Shown piece by piece: positions 24,592 through 34,262 of a stretch of DNA of 64,000 nucleotides. Positions within the stretch are counted from its first letter, which is position 1. Every line of letters begins with the position of its first letter. The DNA is from Pseudomonadota bacterium (lineage in GTDB: Bacteria; Desulfobacterota; Binatia; Binatales; Binataceae): assembly GCA_021324885.1 (NCBI GenBank), contig JAJPIF010000008.1:1-64000 (forward strand), read 5' to 3'. Position numbers and translations under genes: made by a program. The notes under the pieces were generated by a model. That model did no database searches and was not told where the DNA came from. It saw nothing but the letters and a program-made list of their open reading frames with translations.

Positions 24592-27351
24592 TTAATGACG
24601 ACCGGGCGGGTGCTGCAAGGCCTCACCGAGTTGTTGCATTTGGGCGCCGAATTCGCTCCAGTTGCCGGAACGCAGCGCCCTCAGCGCGCGGTCGTAATGC
24701 TCAGCGGCGCTGTCCAAGCCTCCCGCAACCAGGGGTGGGGCATTGGCCGCGATTTCGCCCGCCCCAGGCCTGGGCTGCGCCACGGTGGCAGCCACGACAT
24801 GCGGCGTCGGCGCCGGTCCCGGACCGAACAGAGCGGCCAGCGTCAGATTCAGATTATCGGCCATCACCACGCGGTCGCTGTAAGATGCGATCACCCGCTG
24901 CAGTTCCGGCAATTGCCCGTTTTCCGCCCGCAGATACAGGGGCTCGACGTACAACAGCGAATTCTCGATTGGAATCACCAGGAGATTGCCGAGGATCACC
25001 CGCGATCCCATCTGGTTCCACAACGACATCTGGCGCGATATTTCGGGATTCTGATTGATCCGCGCCTGGATCTGATATGGCCCGTAAATCAGCTTTTCCT
25101 TGGAGAACGCGTACTCGATCAGATGGCCGTACTGGTCGCCGTCGCATTGCGCGGCCAGCCAGGAAATCATGTTGTCGCGCCCGCGCGGCACCATCGGCAG
25201 CATGAGAATGTACTCTTCGTGCTGCTGGCCGGGAAGGCGCATAATCACGTAGTACGGCTGCATTGTGCCGGTCTCGCCGCCGTAATTCTCACTGGGAAAT
25301 CCCCACACGTCTTCACGATTATAAAAGACCTGCGGGTCGGTCATGTGATAGGTGGCATACATGTCGGCCTGAATCAGGAACATGTCTTCCGGATAGCGGA
25401 TGTGCCGGTGCAAATCGGCAGGCATCGCGGACAGCGGCTTGAACAGCGCCGGAAAAATCCGCTCCCAGGTCTGGATAATCGGATCGTCGGGATCGGCGAC
25501 GTAAAATGTGGTCCGGCCGGTGTAAGCGTCGACCACCGCCTTGACGGAATTGCGGATGTAATTGATCTGGTCCGGGTTGCGCTGCGAGTACGGATAAAGA
25601 TTACTGGTGGTGTAGCAGTCCACGATCCAGGACAGCTTGCCGTCGTGCAGCACAATATAAGGATCGTGGTCCTGGATCAAAAACGGCGCCAACTGCGAGA
25701 TGCGGTCGCTGATGTTGCGCCGCATCAGGATTTTGCTCTGCGGCTTAATCGTGTCGGTCACCAGCAGATTGATGTCGTGGAAGTAATAGCTGAACAACAG
25801 CCGATGGAGCAGGCCACTGATCCTGACGCCGCTATTGGCCTGGTAATAGCCGTACACGTTCTCGGAACCGCGTGCGTAATCGAACTCAGGCGTGTCGGTC
25901 TTGACCAACACGTAATTGTCCGGCTCTTCCCCGTAATAGATGCCTGGACGATCAACCTTCAGTCCGACGCTGGACACCGGCGGAATGTCGCGCAGGTAAA
26001 AGACCGGCAACCCCTCGGAATCCTTGGCGTTGACCGGGCTCATTGCGATACCGCTGCCGTGCGTGAACTTAAGATGCTGATTGACCCAGGTATGGGCCGT
26101 TTGCGGCAGCAGGTCCGGGTTGAGTTCGCGCGCTGAAAGCATCACTTCCGTGTAGTTGCCCTGGATCCAGTATCGATCCACCTCCACGTCGCGGAAATCG
26201 TAATAAAGCCGGATCTCCTGCAACTGGCGGTAGGTGGCCAACAGTGGGCGCGGGTCCCACAGTCGGATGTTCTTCATGGTCGGCGAATCCTGCTCCAGCG
26301 AGGCGCGGGTCAACTGACCGGTGGCAGTGAACGGCACCACGTCGACGCCGTCAAGCTTATACGCCGCGCGCGTCATCTTTATGTTGTTGACGAGGTAAGG
26401 CTTCTCGATTCGCAACTCGTCGGGCTTGACCCACAAGCTTTCAATCACTGGCTGCACAAGGTTCAGGATCAATGCCGGCAGGAACACGATTACCGCCGCC
26501 AGCACCATCCGCCAGGCGCCGCGCGGTCCCAGGTTGGAAAAGCAGATAAGAGCCGCGAGGATCGAAAGGCCAACCAGCAGCCACAAACCCGGCCGCCACA
26601 AAAGGTTGTCGACGTAGCGGAAGCCGAAGACGACTCCGTCGCTATGAAAGAGCAGGTCGAAGCGGCTCAGCCAATAGGCGTAGGCGCGCTGGAGAAAGAA
26701 CAGGCCAAGCAGCACCGATAGCTGACCGACGGCGGCATGGGAGATGCGCGGCGGAGCCTCGCGGAAATCGAGCGATCCGCGGGCCCAGTAAACTCCGGCG
26801 CTGATCGCCGCAGCCAGGAAAATCAGCAGCAGCGCGAGATCGCGCAGATCCTGCAAGAGCGGCAGCCTGAAAACGTAAAATCCCACATCGCGGCCAAATG
26901 CCGGTTCGACCACGCCGAATTTTGTACCGTAAAATCCCTTGAGATATACGTCCCAATTGGAAGATTCGCCGACCGCCACAAAAATGGCCAGCAAGATCGC
27001 AGCGGCGCCGATCAGCAATCGCCACGGCACGCGGTCGCTGAAGGAACGAATCACCTCGGGCAGGCTGACCTGGCGCAAATCTTCAGGAAAGCGCACGATG
27101 TGGAGCTTGTCGCGGTCGGGTGAACCCCGCAAAGCGAGCAGCCCGCTGACATAGAATACCGCCGCGGCCACTGCGAACACCGCGCCGAATACCGCCAGTC
27201 TCGCGAATAGTTCGGTGTAGAACACCGAGCCGTATCCCAACGACGAGAACCACAACAGGTCAACGAGGTACGAATCGGCGACGCCCAGAACGACCAAAAC
27301 CGCGATGATTGCCGCGGCCAGACCAAACAGGATTACTCTCGGACGCATCAC
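24592..27351 (-). CDS. UPF0182 family large membrane protein
   Basis: A 919-residue member of UPF0182 (COG1615): about seven transmembrane helices in the first 290 residues, then a large extracytoplasmic domain. Family marks are LWFSSLGYGSVFYTELFARL, the RNISDRISQLAPFLIQDHDPYIVLHDGKLSWIVDCYTTSNLYPYS region and IGNLLVIPIENSLLYVEPLYL (here VILGNLLVIPIENSLLYVEPLYLRAE). A proline/alanine tail ends it. The molecular function of the family is unknown. DUF1232 lies 7 bp upstream and a two-component pair downstream on the same strand. The long plus-strand frames over this gene are shadows. Confidence 0.93.
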   Translation of the reverse strand: MMRPRVILFGLAAAIIAVLVVLGVADSYLVDLLWFSSLGYGSVFYTELFARLAVFGAVFAVAAAVFYVSGLLALRGSPDRDKLHIVRFPEDLRQVSLPEVIRSFSDRVPWRLLIGAAAILLAIFVAVGESSNWDVYLKGFYGTKFGVVEPAFGRDVGFYVFRLPLLQDLRDLALLLIFLAAAISAGVYWARGSLDFREAPPRISHAAVGQLSVLLGLFFLQRAYAYWLSRFDLLFHSDGVVFGFRYVDNLLWRPGLWLLVGLSILAALICFSNLGPRGAWRMVLAAVIVFLPALILNLVQPVIESLWVKPDELRIEKPYLVNNIKMTRAAYKLDGVDVVPFTATGQLTRASLEQDSPTMKNIRLWDPRPLLATYRQLQEIRLYYDFRDVEVDRYWIQGNYTEVMLSARELNPDLLPQTAHTWVNQHLKFTHGSGIAMSPVNAKDSEGLPVFYLRDIPPVSSVGLKVDRPGIYYGEEPDNYVLVKTDTPEFDYARGSENVYGYYQANSGVRISGLLHRLLFSYYFHDINLLVTDTIKPQSKILMRRNISDRISQLAPFLIQDHDPYIVLHDGKLSWIVDCYTTSNLYPYSQRNPDQINYIRNSVKAVVDAYTGRTTFYVADPDDPIIQTWERIFPALFKPLSAMPADLHRHIRYPEDMFLIQADMYATYHMTDPQVFYNREDVWGFPSENYGGETGTMQPYYVIMRLPGQQHEEYILMLPMVPRGRDNMISWLAAQCDGDQYGHLIEYAFSKEKLIYGPYQIQARINQNPEISRQMSLWNQMGSRVILGNLLVIPIENSLLYVEPLYLRAENGQLPELQRVIASYSDRVVMADNLNLTLAALFGPGPAPTPHVVAATVAQPRPGAGEIAANAPPLVAGGLDSAAEHYDRALRALRSGNWSEFGAQMQQLGEALQHPPGRH

Positions 27352-27358
27352 AAGCGGC

Positions 27359-27676
27359 TCAGCGGCGCTGTCCTATTTGCGCAACGTGCTCGCGGACCAC
27401 GTCGGGCGGACACAACCAGACGAAGAGCTTCAAGGTTAGAAACATAATCAACAGAAAATCCAGTTCGCCTAACACCGGGATAATATCCAACTCCAGGTTT
27501 GGAGGGGAAATGGCCAGAATCAGGCCCAAAAGCGGCACCAGCTTCACCAGCCCCGGCACTCTGGGATCGGTGAACAAACGATAAAACAACCGCACGAACT
27601 GGGGCAGATAAGCCAAAATCCGGCCCAGCCGAATCGGGTTAAAAAAGTGTGGCCTTAAGGCGTCGCGTAGCGTCAT
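27359..27676 (-). CDS. DUF1232 (YkvA-like) small membrane protein
   Basis: A 105-residue protein with the DUF1232 pattern: FYRLFTDPRVPGLVKLVPLLGLILAISPPNLELDIIPVLGELDFLLIMFLTLKLFV. Two hydrophobic segments, with the Pro-x-x-Leu-x-x-Asp-x-x-Pro-x-x-Gly turn between them. Function unknown. It probably leads the minus-strand unit DUF1232 - UPF0182 - kinase - regulator, with 7 bp to the next start codon. Confidence 0.85.
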   Translation of the reverse strand: MTLRDALRPHFFNPIRLGRILAYLPQFVRLFYRLFTDPRVPGLVKLVPLLGLILAISPPNLELDIIPVLGELDFLLIMFLTLKLFVWLCPPDVVREHVAQIGQRR

Positions 27677-27783
27677 CTGGATCTCTGCACCACCCTACCA
27701 CTTTCACAGCAAAAAGTTAGCCCCCGGCGTATGCGTAACAAAGCCGCCGCCTGCCTGCTACAATGGTTGAGGAGGCGAGACGG

Positions 27784-29502
27784 ATGAAGAGAAGGATGGC
27801 TCTGGGCGATTTTGTGGTGGCCTATTTGCGGAAAATCGGGGTTTCTCACGTCTTCGGCATCCCCGGCGACCTCGCGTTGAAGCTTTTCTTCGCGATGGGC
27901 CGCAAGCACGGCCTGAAGATGCATACGCTTTCGCACGAACCCGGAGTCGGCTTCGCGGCCGACGGCTATGCGCGCGCCACGGGCAAGATCGGCGTGGTCT
28001 GCGTTACCTACGGCGCCGGTGGTCACAACATGGTCAATCCGGTGGCCGGCTCGTTTTCCGAACGCGTGCCGGTGCTGGTTTTTTCCGGCGGTCCCGGCGA
28101 GGGAGAGCGCAAACTCGGCACCCTGATCCATCACCAGGCCCGCGACCTCGACTCGCAGTTGCGCATTTACCGCGAAGTCACCTGCGCGCAAGCCGTGCTG
28201 ACCGATCCGCGCACCGCCGCGGAGCGGATGCATGAAGTGGTCACGACGATGTGGGCCGAGCAGCGTCCGGGCTACATCGAGATCCATCGCGACATGGTCG
28301 ACCAGGAGATCGAAGTGCCACCCGAGCTGATCGCGTGGGACGGCGCGCTGCAATTCCTGCCTTCGGATCCACGCAAAGTCGAAGAGGCGGCGCGCGAGAC
28401 CGCCGCCATGTTCAACGCCAGCCTCAAACCGCTGCTGGTCGCCGGCATCGAGATCCATCGCTATAAGCTGGCGCGCGAACTGATCACGCTGGCCGAACGG
28501 ATGGGGGCGCCGGTGCTCACGACGGTGCTGGGCAAGGGCGCCTTCCCGATGGACCATCCGCTGTTCATGGGCGTGCAGGTCGCCGACATCAGCGCCCCCT
28601 CGATCCTGCAGCGGATGAAGGAAGCCGACCTCACGATCAACCTCGGATGCCTCAAGACGGACATGAATTTCTGCAATCAGCCGCCCAACATAATTCGCGA
28701 ACAAAGCATCTGGGCGGTGGACCGCCACGTCGACGTCCGCTTTCACACCTATACCGACACCTCCATCCGCGATTTCGTCTACGAACTGCTGAAGCATGAT
28801 CTCAAAATGCGCCATGAGCCGGTCCATTATGGAGACAATCTGAACGGCGGCGAGCCGGCGCAATCAGACACCGCGCCGCTGCGGGTGCGGGAAATGCTGC
28901 GCGAAGTGAACCGCTTCCTCGCCGCCCATAACAATTACTGCGTCGTTACCGAATCGGGCGACATGCTGTTCGCCGGATTGGACATCCGCGTGCCGGACGG
29001 GGGACTTTACCTGGCGCAGGGATTTTACGCCTCGATGGGTTTTGCGATTCCGGCCGCGATGGGCACACAGATCGGCCTGGGCATCCGGCCCCTGGTGCTG
29101 TGCGGCGACGGCGCGTTCCAGATGACGGGGCCGGAAATCTCGCACGCGCCGATTCTGGGCTCCAATCCGATCGTGATTGTCGTCAACAACGGCGGATGGC
29201 AGATTTTCCGCCCCGTCGTGGAGCGTCCCGAGTTGCTGCAAATTCCACCCTGGCCATACGCCAAACTGGCGGAGGACTGGGGCGGCGAGGGATTTGTGGC
29301 CAGCAATCTGGCCGAGCTGCGCGCCGCGCTTGAGGCAGCTCATGCCAGAAAGACCTTCGCGATCATCGAAGCTCGGGTGGCCGTCGACGACCTGTCGCCG
29401 GTAACCATCAAATATATCCAGGCCGCGGCCAGCCGCTCCCAGGCCCCCGCGCAACCTAACCATCGCCATCGCACGCCATTGTCGGGGGCTGATCCCCGTT
29501 AA
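27784..29502 (+). CDS. Thiamine diphosphate-dependent 2-oxoacid decarboxylase-like protein
   Basis: A 572-residue ThDP enzyme close to the pyruvate/indolepyruvate decarboxylase group. The numbering follows Zymomonas PDC well: Asp29 in GIPGDL, the cofactor-activating Glu52 in SHEPGVGFAADGYAR, and the His116-His117 pair in LIHHQARDL. The ThDP-binding GDGAFQMTGPEIS...VNNGGW motif is intact (from about residue 441). The Glu that follows in PDC/IPDC (N-N-x-G-Y-x-[IV]-E) is Phe here (NNGGWQIF), so the reaction may differ from simple decarboxylation. ATG 27784 is preceded by GAGGAGG; an ATG at 27763 overlaps that site and is less likely. It stands alone, divergent from DUF1232. Confidence 0.82.
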   Translation: MKRRMALGDFVVAYLRKIGVSHVFGIPGDLALKLFFAMGRKHGLKMHTLSHEPGVGFAADGYARATGKIGVVCVTYGAGGHNMVNPVAGSFSERVPVLVFSGGPGEGERKLGTLIHHQARDLDSQLRIYREVTCAQAVLTDPRTAAERMHEVVTTMWAEQRPGYIEIHRDMVDQEIEVPPELIAWDGALQFLPSDPRKVEEAARETAAMFNASLKPLLVAGIEIHRYKLARELITLAERMGAPVLTTVLGKGAFPMDHPLFMGVQVADISAPSILQRMKEADLTINLGCLKTDMNFCNQPPNIIREQSIWAVDRHVDVRFHTYTDTSIRDFVYELLKHDLKMRHEPVHYGDNLNGGEPAQSDTAPLRVREMLREVNRFLAAHNNYCVVTESGDMLFAGLDIRVPDGGLYLAQGFYASMGFAIPAAMGTQIGLGIRPLVLCGDGAFQMTGPEISHAPILGSNPIVIVVNNGGWQIFRPVVERPELLQIPPWPYAKLAEDWGGEGFVASNLAELRAALEAAHARKTFAIIEARVAVDDLSPVTIKYIQAAASRSQAPAQPNHRHRTPLSGADPR

Positions 29503-29886
29503 TGCGGTGGCAAAGCACGGCACCACCCCGGCGAGCCGCGCTGCGGTAGGCGGGCCAGTCGGCTGCGCTCCAAAACCTTTTGGCCCGCGGCGGCTGCCTT
29601 GATTGAGACGAATGGGCAGGCCCGACGCAAAAATCCGTGGCCTCCCAGTGGACTTGCTCGACAATCCGGTCTACAAAAGCCGTGCAGAGCCAGCTGCGAA
29701 CAACGCCATTTCGAGAGAGTTGAAGAGGCTTCCCAACCGAGTCTGGCGGTATGCAACCGCATCTTCCAAGCGGCTTAAGATAATCGCCGCCGCCTCAATT
29801 GCAGCGGGATCGCAATCGAAATACGAGGTTGAGCCACCATTCGTAATACGAGGTGAGAGTTATCCTCGTGGTGCGAGGAGAAAAAC
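29503..29886. other. Intergenic region, 384 bp, upstream of the CheB-CheR hybrid gene
   Basis: No convincing gene. A frame starting at 29603 runs into the next gene out of phase and resembles nothing. The last 70 bp become AT-richer and hold the direct repeats listed separately, so the promoter of the large signalling gene is probably here. Confidence 0.45.
29820..29854 (+). repeat. Two direct AATACGAGGT repeats upstream of the CheB-CheR hybrid gene
   Basis: AATACGAGGT occurs at 29820-29829 and again at 29845-29854, 25 bp apart, with a related GTGCGAGGA at 29871-29879, which also serves as the ribosome binding site. Repeats spaced by about 2.5 helical turns just upstream of a start could be operator half-sites. 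No regulator can be named. Confidence 0.3.
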
Positions 29887-32800
29887 ATGGATGACAGACA
29901 CTCGGTCTCCGAGCAAAGCTCAACCGTACCGATTTGCGGTATTGGCGCCTCGGCGGGCGGGCTTGAAGCGCTGCAGAAATTCTTCGCCGCGCTTCCCAAC
30001 GACCTGGGTTTAGCCTACGTGGTGATCGTGCACCTGGCTCCGGATCGAAAGAGCGAGCTGCCCGCGATCCTCGCGCGCTGGACCAGCATGCCGGTAATCC
30101 AGGTCGGAGATTCGGACAAGGCTCTGCTGGTCGCCAATCATGTTTATGTGATCGCGCCGGACCGCAAGCTCGAGATCACCGACACGTCAGTTGGCTCCTC
30201 TCCATTTGTGCAAGTCCGCGGTCAGCGCGCCGCCATCGACCTGTTCTTCCGTTCGCTGGCGACCTCGCGTGGCGACGGTTTCGCGGTGGTGCTCTCCGGC
30301 AGCGGCTCCGACGGTGCGTTCGGCGCGAGAGCGGTCAAGGAAAGCGGCGGCCTGGTGCTGGTCCAGGATCCCAACGAAGCGTCGCACGGCGACATGCCGC
30401 GGGCGGTTATCGCAACCGGCGTCGCCGATCTTATCCTGCCTATTGATCAAATGGTGGCCCGCTTAGCTGAGTTGGCGCGCACCAAGGAAAAATTGACTCC
30501 TGTGGTGCGCGCGGTTGAGAAAAACGATGTGGTTGACGGCGACCAGGAAAAGGCCCTCAAGGCCATTTTCGATCTGCTGAAAACCCGCACCGGGCATGAT
30601 TTCTCGAAGTATAAGCGCGCTACGGTGTTGCGCCGTCTGGGAAGGCGCATGCAGCTCTGTCACCAGGCCACGATAGTCGACTACCTGGAGTATCTGCGCG
30701 CGCACGTGACAGAGATTCAGGGATTATTTGAGGATCTGTTGATTTCGGTCACGAGCTTTTTCCGCGATCCGGGGGCCTGGGAGGCGCTCAGGCACCAGGT
30801 GATCAGCTTTTTGATCGAGAACACGGAATCCGGCGAGCAGCTCAGGGCCTGGGTTCCTGGCTGCGCGACCGGCGAGGAAGCGTACACGCTTGCGATACTG
30901 TTCCACGAGGAATTCGAGCGCCGCGGTACCCAACGCGACCTCATCATTTTCGGTTCCGATCCGGATGAAAGCTCTCTGCAAATAGCCCGGGCGGGACTTT
31001 ACCCGCACGCGATCGGCGCCGATGTGTCTGAATCCCGGCTTGAACGCTACTTTCGGGCTGAAGGCGATCGTTACCGCGTGGTGAACAGGATTCGCGATCA
31101 GATCGTCTTCGCCCTTCACAATCTCCTGCGCGACCCGCCCTTTTCGCGCCAGCACCTGATCTCGTGCCGCAACCTGCTCATCTATCTCGACCATGAGCTG
31201 CAGGAAAAGGCGATGGGCGTATTTCGCTATGCCTGCCAAGACCGGGCCTTCCTGTTCCTGGGTCTCTCCGAGGCGGCGGATGAAAGGCTGTTTCGCATCA
31301 TCGACAAGAAATACCGGATTTACGCCATCCGGGACCTGGATCAGGGAGATCGTCCGGCCCTGCCGGAAATTGAGTCGATGCCGGGGATGCCGGCCTTCAA
31401 ACAACCGGGCCTGGCACGCGCGGCACCGCACCGAATGGCGGCCGAGCTTCACATGAGCGCTCTGGAAGAGGTCGCTCCTCCCAGCCTGCTGGTCAATGAT
31501 GTTTGGGATGTGGTGCATCTGTCCTCTTCAGCCTCACATTTCTTTCAGCAGATTGGAGGGCCGCCGGCGCATAAGGTTACGGACCTGGTCAGGCCTGAGC
31601 TTCGCGATGAGCTGCACGCCGTCTTGCATCGCGCCTTTGAAGACCTGGAGCCACATTTGTCGCCCTTCGTTTCCGTATCCTTCGGGGGCAATTCCCGCCG
31701 CGTCGCAATGCTCGTCCAGCGGCGTCCACAAAGCGCGACCGAGGAAAGCCAGGTCCTGGTCACGTTTCTCGACGGCGGCGAGGCGGCAAACGATGCGCCG
31801 GCCGGCGAACGGGAATCGTCCGACGCGGCCGTGCAATCATTGCGCGAGAAGCTGCGCCAGGCTGAGGAGCGCTTCGACAGCATCCGCGACGATTACTACG
31901 TGACCAACGAGGAACTGCGCGCGGCCAACGAGGAACTGCAGAGCCTCAACGAGGAGTACCGCTCCACCACCGAGGAACTGGAAACCAGCAAGGAAGAGCT
32001 GCAAAGCATCAACGAAGAACTGCAGACGGTTAATAGCGAACTCAAGGGAAAGCTCGAGGAGATTTCACGCTCCCACAGCGACCTCGAGAATCTGATGGCC
32101 GCCAGCGAAGTCGCCACGCTGTTTCTGGACCTCGACGCTCGTATCAGCCGCTACACCCCACAAGCCAAGGAAATCTTTAACATCAGGCGGCGCGATCTGG
32201 GCCGCCCCATTGGCGACCTTACGCATAATCTCGAGTACGACTCGCTCGAGGAGGACGTGCGCCGCGTGTTGGCCGCCTCCAGTTCCATCGAGCGCGAAGT
32301 CACCAGCCGCGACGGAAAGGTATTCGTGGAGCGCTTGAGGCCGTATCGGATGGCCCCGGATGGGCAGCTTGGCGGAGTGGTCCTGACATTCATTGAATTG
32401 ACCGAGATCAAACGAGTCGAGGCGGCTTTGCGTGAGAGCGAGCACAAGCTCGAAGCCGAGCTCAAGGTAATGCGGCTGCTCCATCGTATGTCGATGGCGG
32501 TGGCGACGGCGGCAGGCATGCAGGACGCTCTGGACCAGATTCTGGCCACCGCGATCGAACTGCTGGACGCCGACTTCGGCAACGTTCAACTGCTCGAGGC
32601 CGGCTCCGATCAACTTAGACTGGTGGCCCATCGGGAATTCCTGGCGCCGTTCCTCAACACCTTTCAACTGATAGGCCTGGAAGATCAGACAGCCTGCACC
32701 CGTGCGTTGCGTACGCGCAGCACCGTCTGCATCGAAGATGTCACGCTCGATCCGGAATACGCTCCCTATCGGGCGGCGGCCGCGGAGGCGGGGTATCGCG

Positions 32801-34149
32801 CGGTGCAATCACAGCCGCTCATCGGCAAGGGCGGAGAACTTGTTGGCGTGCTTTCCATTCATTTCCGCAACCCGCACGTCTTCTCCCAACGCGACCGGCA
32901 GTTGGGCGAACTTGTGGCCCGCCAGGCGGCCGATCTGATCGTCAGCCGCACCCAGCAGGAGAATATAACCCGGCTCAATGAGGCGCTCAGCCGCCGCACG
33001 ACCGAGCTGGAATTCAGCGAGCGACAGCTCTCACGCAAGGCCGCGGAACTGCTGGAACAGGATCGAAACAAGGAAGGGTTTCTGGCCGCGCTTGGTCATG
33101 AGCTGAGGAACCCGATGGCGGCGATACAGAACAGCCTCGAGGTGATCTCGGGCGGCGATGAGATGTCGCAGCGCGCGGTTGTAATCTTAAGGCGCCAGGT
33201 GCAGCACATGGCGCGGCTCATCGATGACCTGCTTGACGTCAGCCGGACAAACCTCGGCACGCTGCGCATCCAACCCGCGCCAGTCGAGCTTAATCCATTG
33301 GTGCAGGCGGCGCTCGAGGCGGCCAGGAGCGCGGCGGAGAGTAAAGGCCTTGGACTGAAAATTGAAATACCGGCAGATCCGATCCACGTTGAGGCCGATC
33401 CCGAGCGGCTTTCGCAAATTCTCGGCAATCTGTTGGGCAACGCGGTGAACTATACCGATACGGGTCGGATCACCGTCAGCGTGCGCACAACAGCCAGACA
33501 CGCATCGATATCCATCAAGGACACCGGTATTGGTGTGGATCCGCAGCACATCGCAGCCCTGTTCACGCCCTTTCAAACGGCGGAACCAAAGCGGGCCGGT
33601 GGATTGGGCCTGGGCCTGTCGCTGGTTAGACGGCTGGTGGAACTGCATGGAGGAACGGTGGAATTTGCCAGTGAAGGCCGCGGTCTGGGCAGCACGGTGA
33701 CGTTTACACTGCCGCTGGCCCGCTCTGCCGCATCAGCCGCGATACCAGCAGACTTCGTCATGCCGGCTCGGCGGCGCATCCTGGTGGTCGATGATCAACA
33801 CGACGTGGCGGACATGCTGGCCGCAGTGCTCCAGAAAATGGGACAGCAGGTTAAAGTGGCCTACGACGGTGAGACCGCCCTTGAAATCGCGTTTGAGCAG
33901 CGCCCTCAGATCGCGATTGTGGACGTGGCAATGCCGGGTATGAGCGGTGTGGAGCTGGCGCAACGTCTGCGCCAGAAGTTCCCCTCCCCGGCCGCTCTGA
34001 CCCTGGTCGCGTTCACCGGATACGCGCCGGATAATGCGGCTTTCAGGCCGTCCGATTTCGACCACCACCTGCTGAAACCGCCGACCGTGGAGCGGATTGC
34101 CGCGCTCCTCAATTCTCTGCTGGAGAAGGACCCGGAACAGGGCAAATGA
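29887..34149 (+). CDS. CheB-CheR-PAS-GAF hybrid histidine kinase with receiver
   Basis: One 1420-residue protein. Residues 12-195: CheB methylesterase with Ser22 (GASAGG), His49 (VHLAPD) and Asp142 (SGSGSDG), the full triad. About 210-490: CheR methyltransferase with the SAM motif VPGCATGEEAYTLAI (about 320) and NLLIYLDHELQ. About 645-725: heptad-like coiled coil, TNEELRAANEELQSLNEEY and onward. Then PAS (about 735-850), GAF (about 880-1040), HisKA with phospho-His1071 in LGHELRNPMAA, HATPase with DTGIGVDPQ and GLGLGLSLVRRLV, and a receiver with Asp1346 in IVDVAMPG. There is no chemoreceptor or flagellar gene nearby, so it probably works outside classical chemotaxis, as other CheB/CheR-kinase hybrids. 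GAGGAG lies seven bases before the ATG. Confidence 0.93.
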   Translation: MDDRHSVSEQSSTVPICGIGASAGGLEALQKFFAALPNDLGLAYVVIVHLAPDRKSELPAILARWTSMPVIQVGDSDKALLVANHVYVIAPDRKLEITDTSVGSSPFVQVRGQRAAIDLFFRSLATSRGDGFAVVLSGSGSDGAFGARAVKESGGLVLVQDPNEASHGDMPRAVIATGVADLILPIDQMVARLAELARTKEKLTPVVRAVEKNDVVDGDQEKALKAIFDLLKTRTGHDFSKYKRATVLRRLGRRMQLCHQATIVDYLEYLRAHVTEIQGLFEDLLISVTSFFRDPGAWEALRHQVISFLIENTESGEQLRAWVPGCATGEEAYTLAILFHEEFERRGTQRDLIIFGSDPDESSLQIARAGLYPHAIGADVSESRLERYFRAEGDRYRVVNRIRDQIVFALHNLLRDPPFSRQHLISCRNLLIYLDHELQEKAMGVFRYACQDRAFLFLGLSEAADERLFRIIDKKYRIYAIRDLDQGDRPALPEIESMPGMPAFKQPGLARAAPHRMAAELHMSALEEVAPPSLLVNDVWDVVHLSSSASHFFQQIGGPPAHKVTDLVRPELRDELHAVLHRAFEDLEPHLSPFVSVSFGGNSRRVAMLVQRRPQSATEESQVLVTFLDGGEAANDAPAGERESSDAAVQSLREKLRQAEERFDSIRDDYYVTNEELRAANEELQSLNEEYRSTTEELETSKEELQSINEELQTVNSELKGKLEEISRSHSDLENLMAASEVATLFLDLDARISRYTPQAKEIFNIRRRDLGRPIGDLTHNLEYDSLEEDVRRVLAASSSIEREVTSRDGKVFVERLRPYRMAPDGQLGGVVLTFIELTEIKRVEAALRESEHKLEAELKVMRLLHRMSMAVATAAGMQDALDQILATAIELLDADFGNVQLLEAGSDQLRLVAHREFLAPFLNTFQLIGLEDQTACTRALRTRSTVCIEDVTLDPEYAPYRAAAAEAGYRAVQSQPLIGKGGELVGVLSIHFRNPHVFSQRDRQLGELVARQAADLIVSRTQQENITRLNEALSRRTTELEFSERQLSRKAAELLEQDRNKEGFLAALGHELRNPMAAIQNSLEVISGGDEMSQRAVVILRRQVQHMARLIDDLLDVSRTNLGTLRIQPAPVELNPLVQAALEAARSAAESKGLGLKIEIPADPIHVEADPERLSQILGNLLGNAVNYTDTGRITVSVRTTARHASISIKDTGIGVDPQHIAALFTPFQTAEPKRAGGLGLGLSLVRRLVELHGGTVEFASEGRGLGSTVTFTLPLARSAASAAIPADFVMPARRRILVVDDQHDVADMLAAVLQKMGQQVKVAYDGETALEIAFEQRPQIAIVDVAMPGMSGVELAQRLRQKFPSPAALTLVAFTGYAPDNAAFRPSDFDHHLLKPPTVERIAALLNSLLEKDPEQGK

Positions 34150-34262
34150 GGCGTGAGCTGCGCAGGGATGAAGCGCGATGGAAAACCTTCAGCCCCGAGG
34201 GCGATTTTGCTTCGCCACGGCATCCGATCCAAAGGCCCGCTCGCGCCTGAACTTTGCCGGGT

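Noticed and set aside
24325-26136. Long plus-strand open frame (603 codons)
   Set aside because: Entirely antisense to UPF0182 and the kinase gene; histidine/arginine/glutamine-rich, no family features. A GC-rich shadow.
29603-30013. Frame upstream of the CheB-CheR hybrid
   Set aside because: Runs out of phase into a certain gene, no start signal or similarity.
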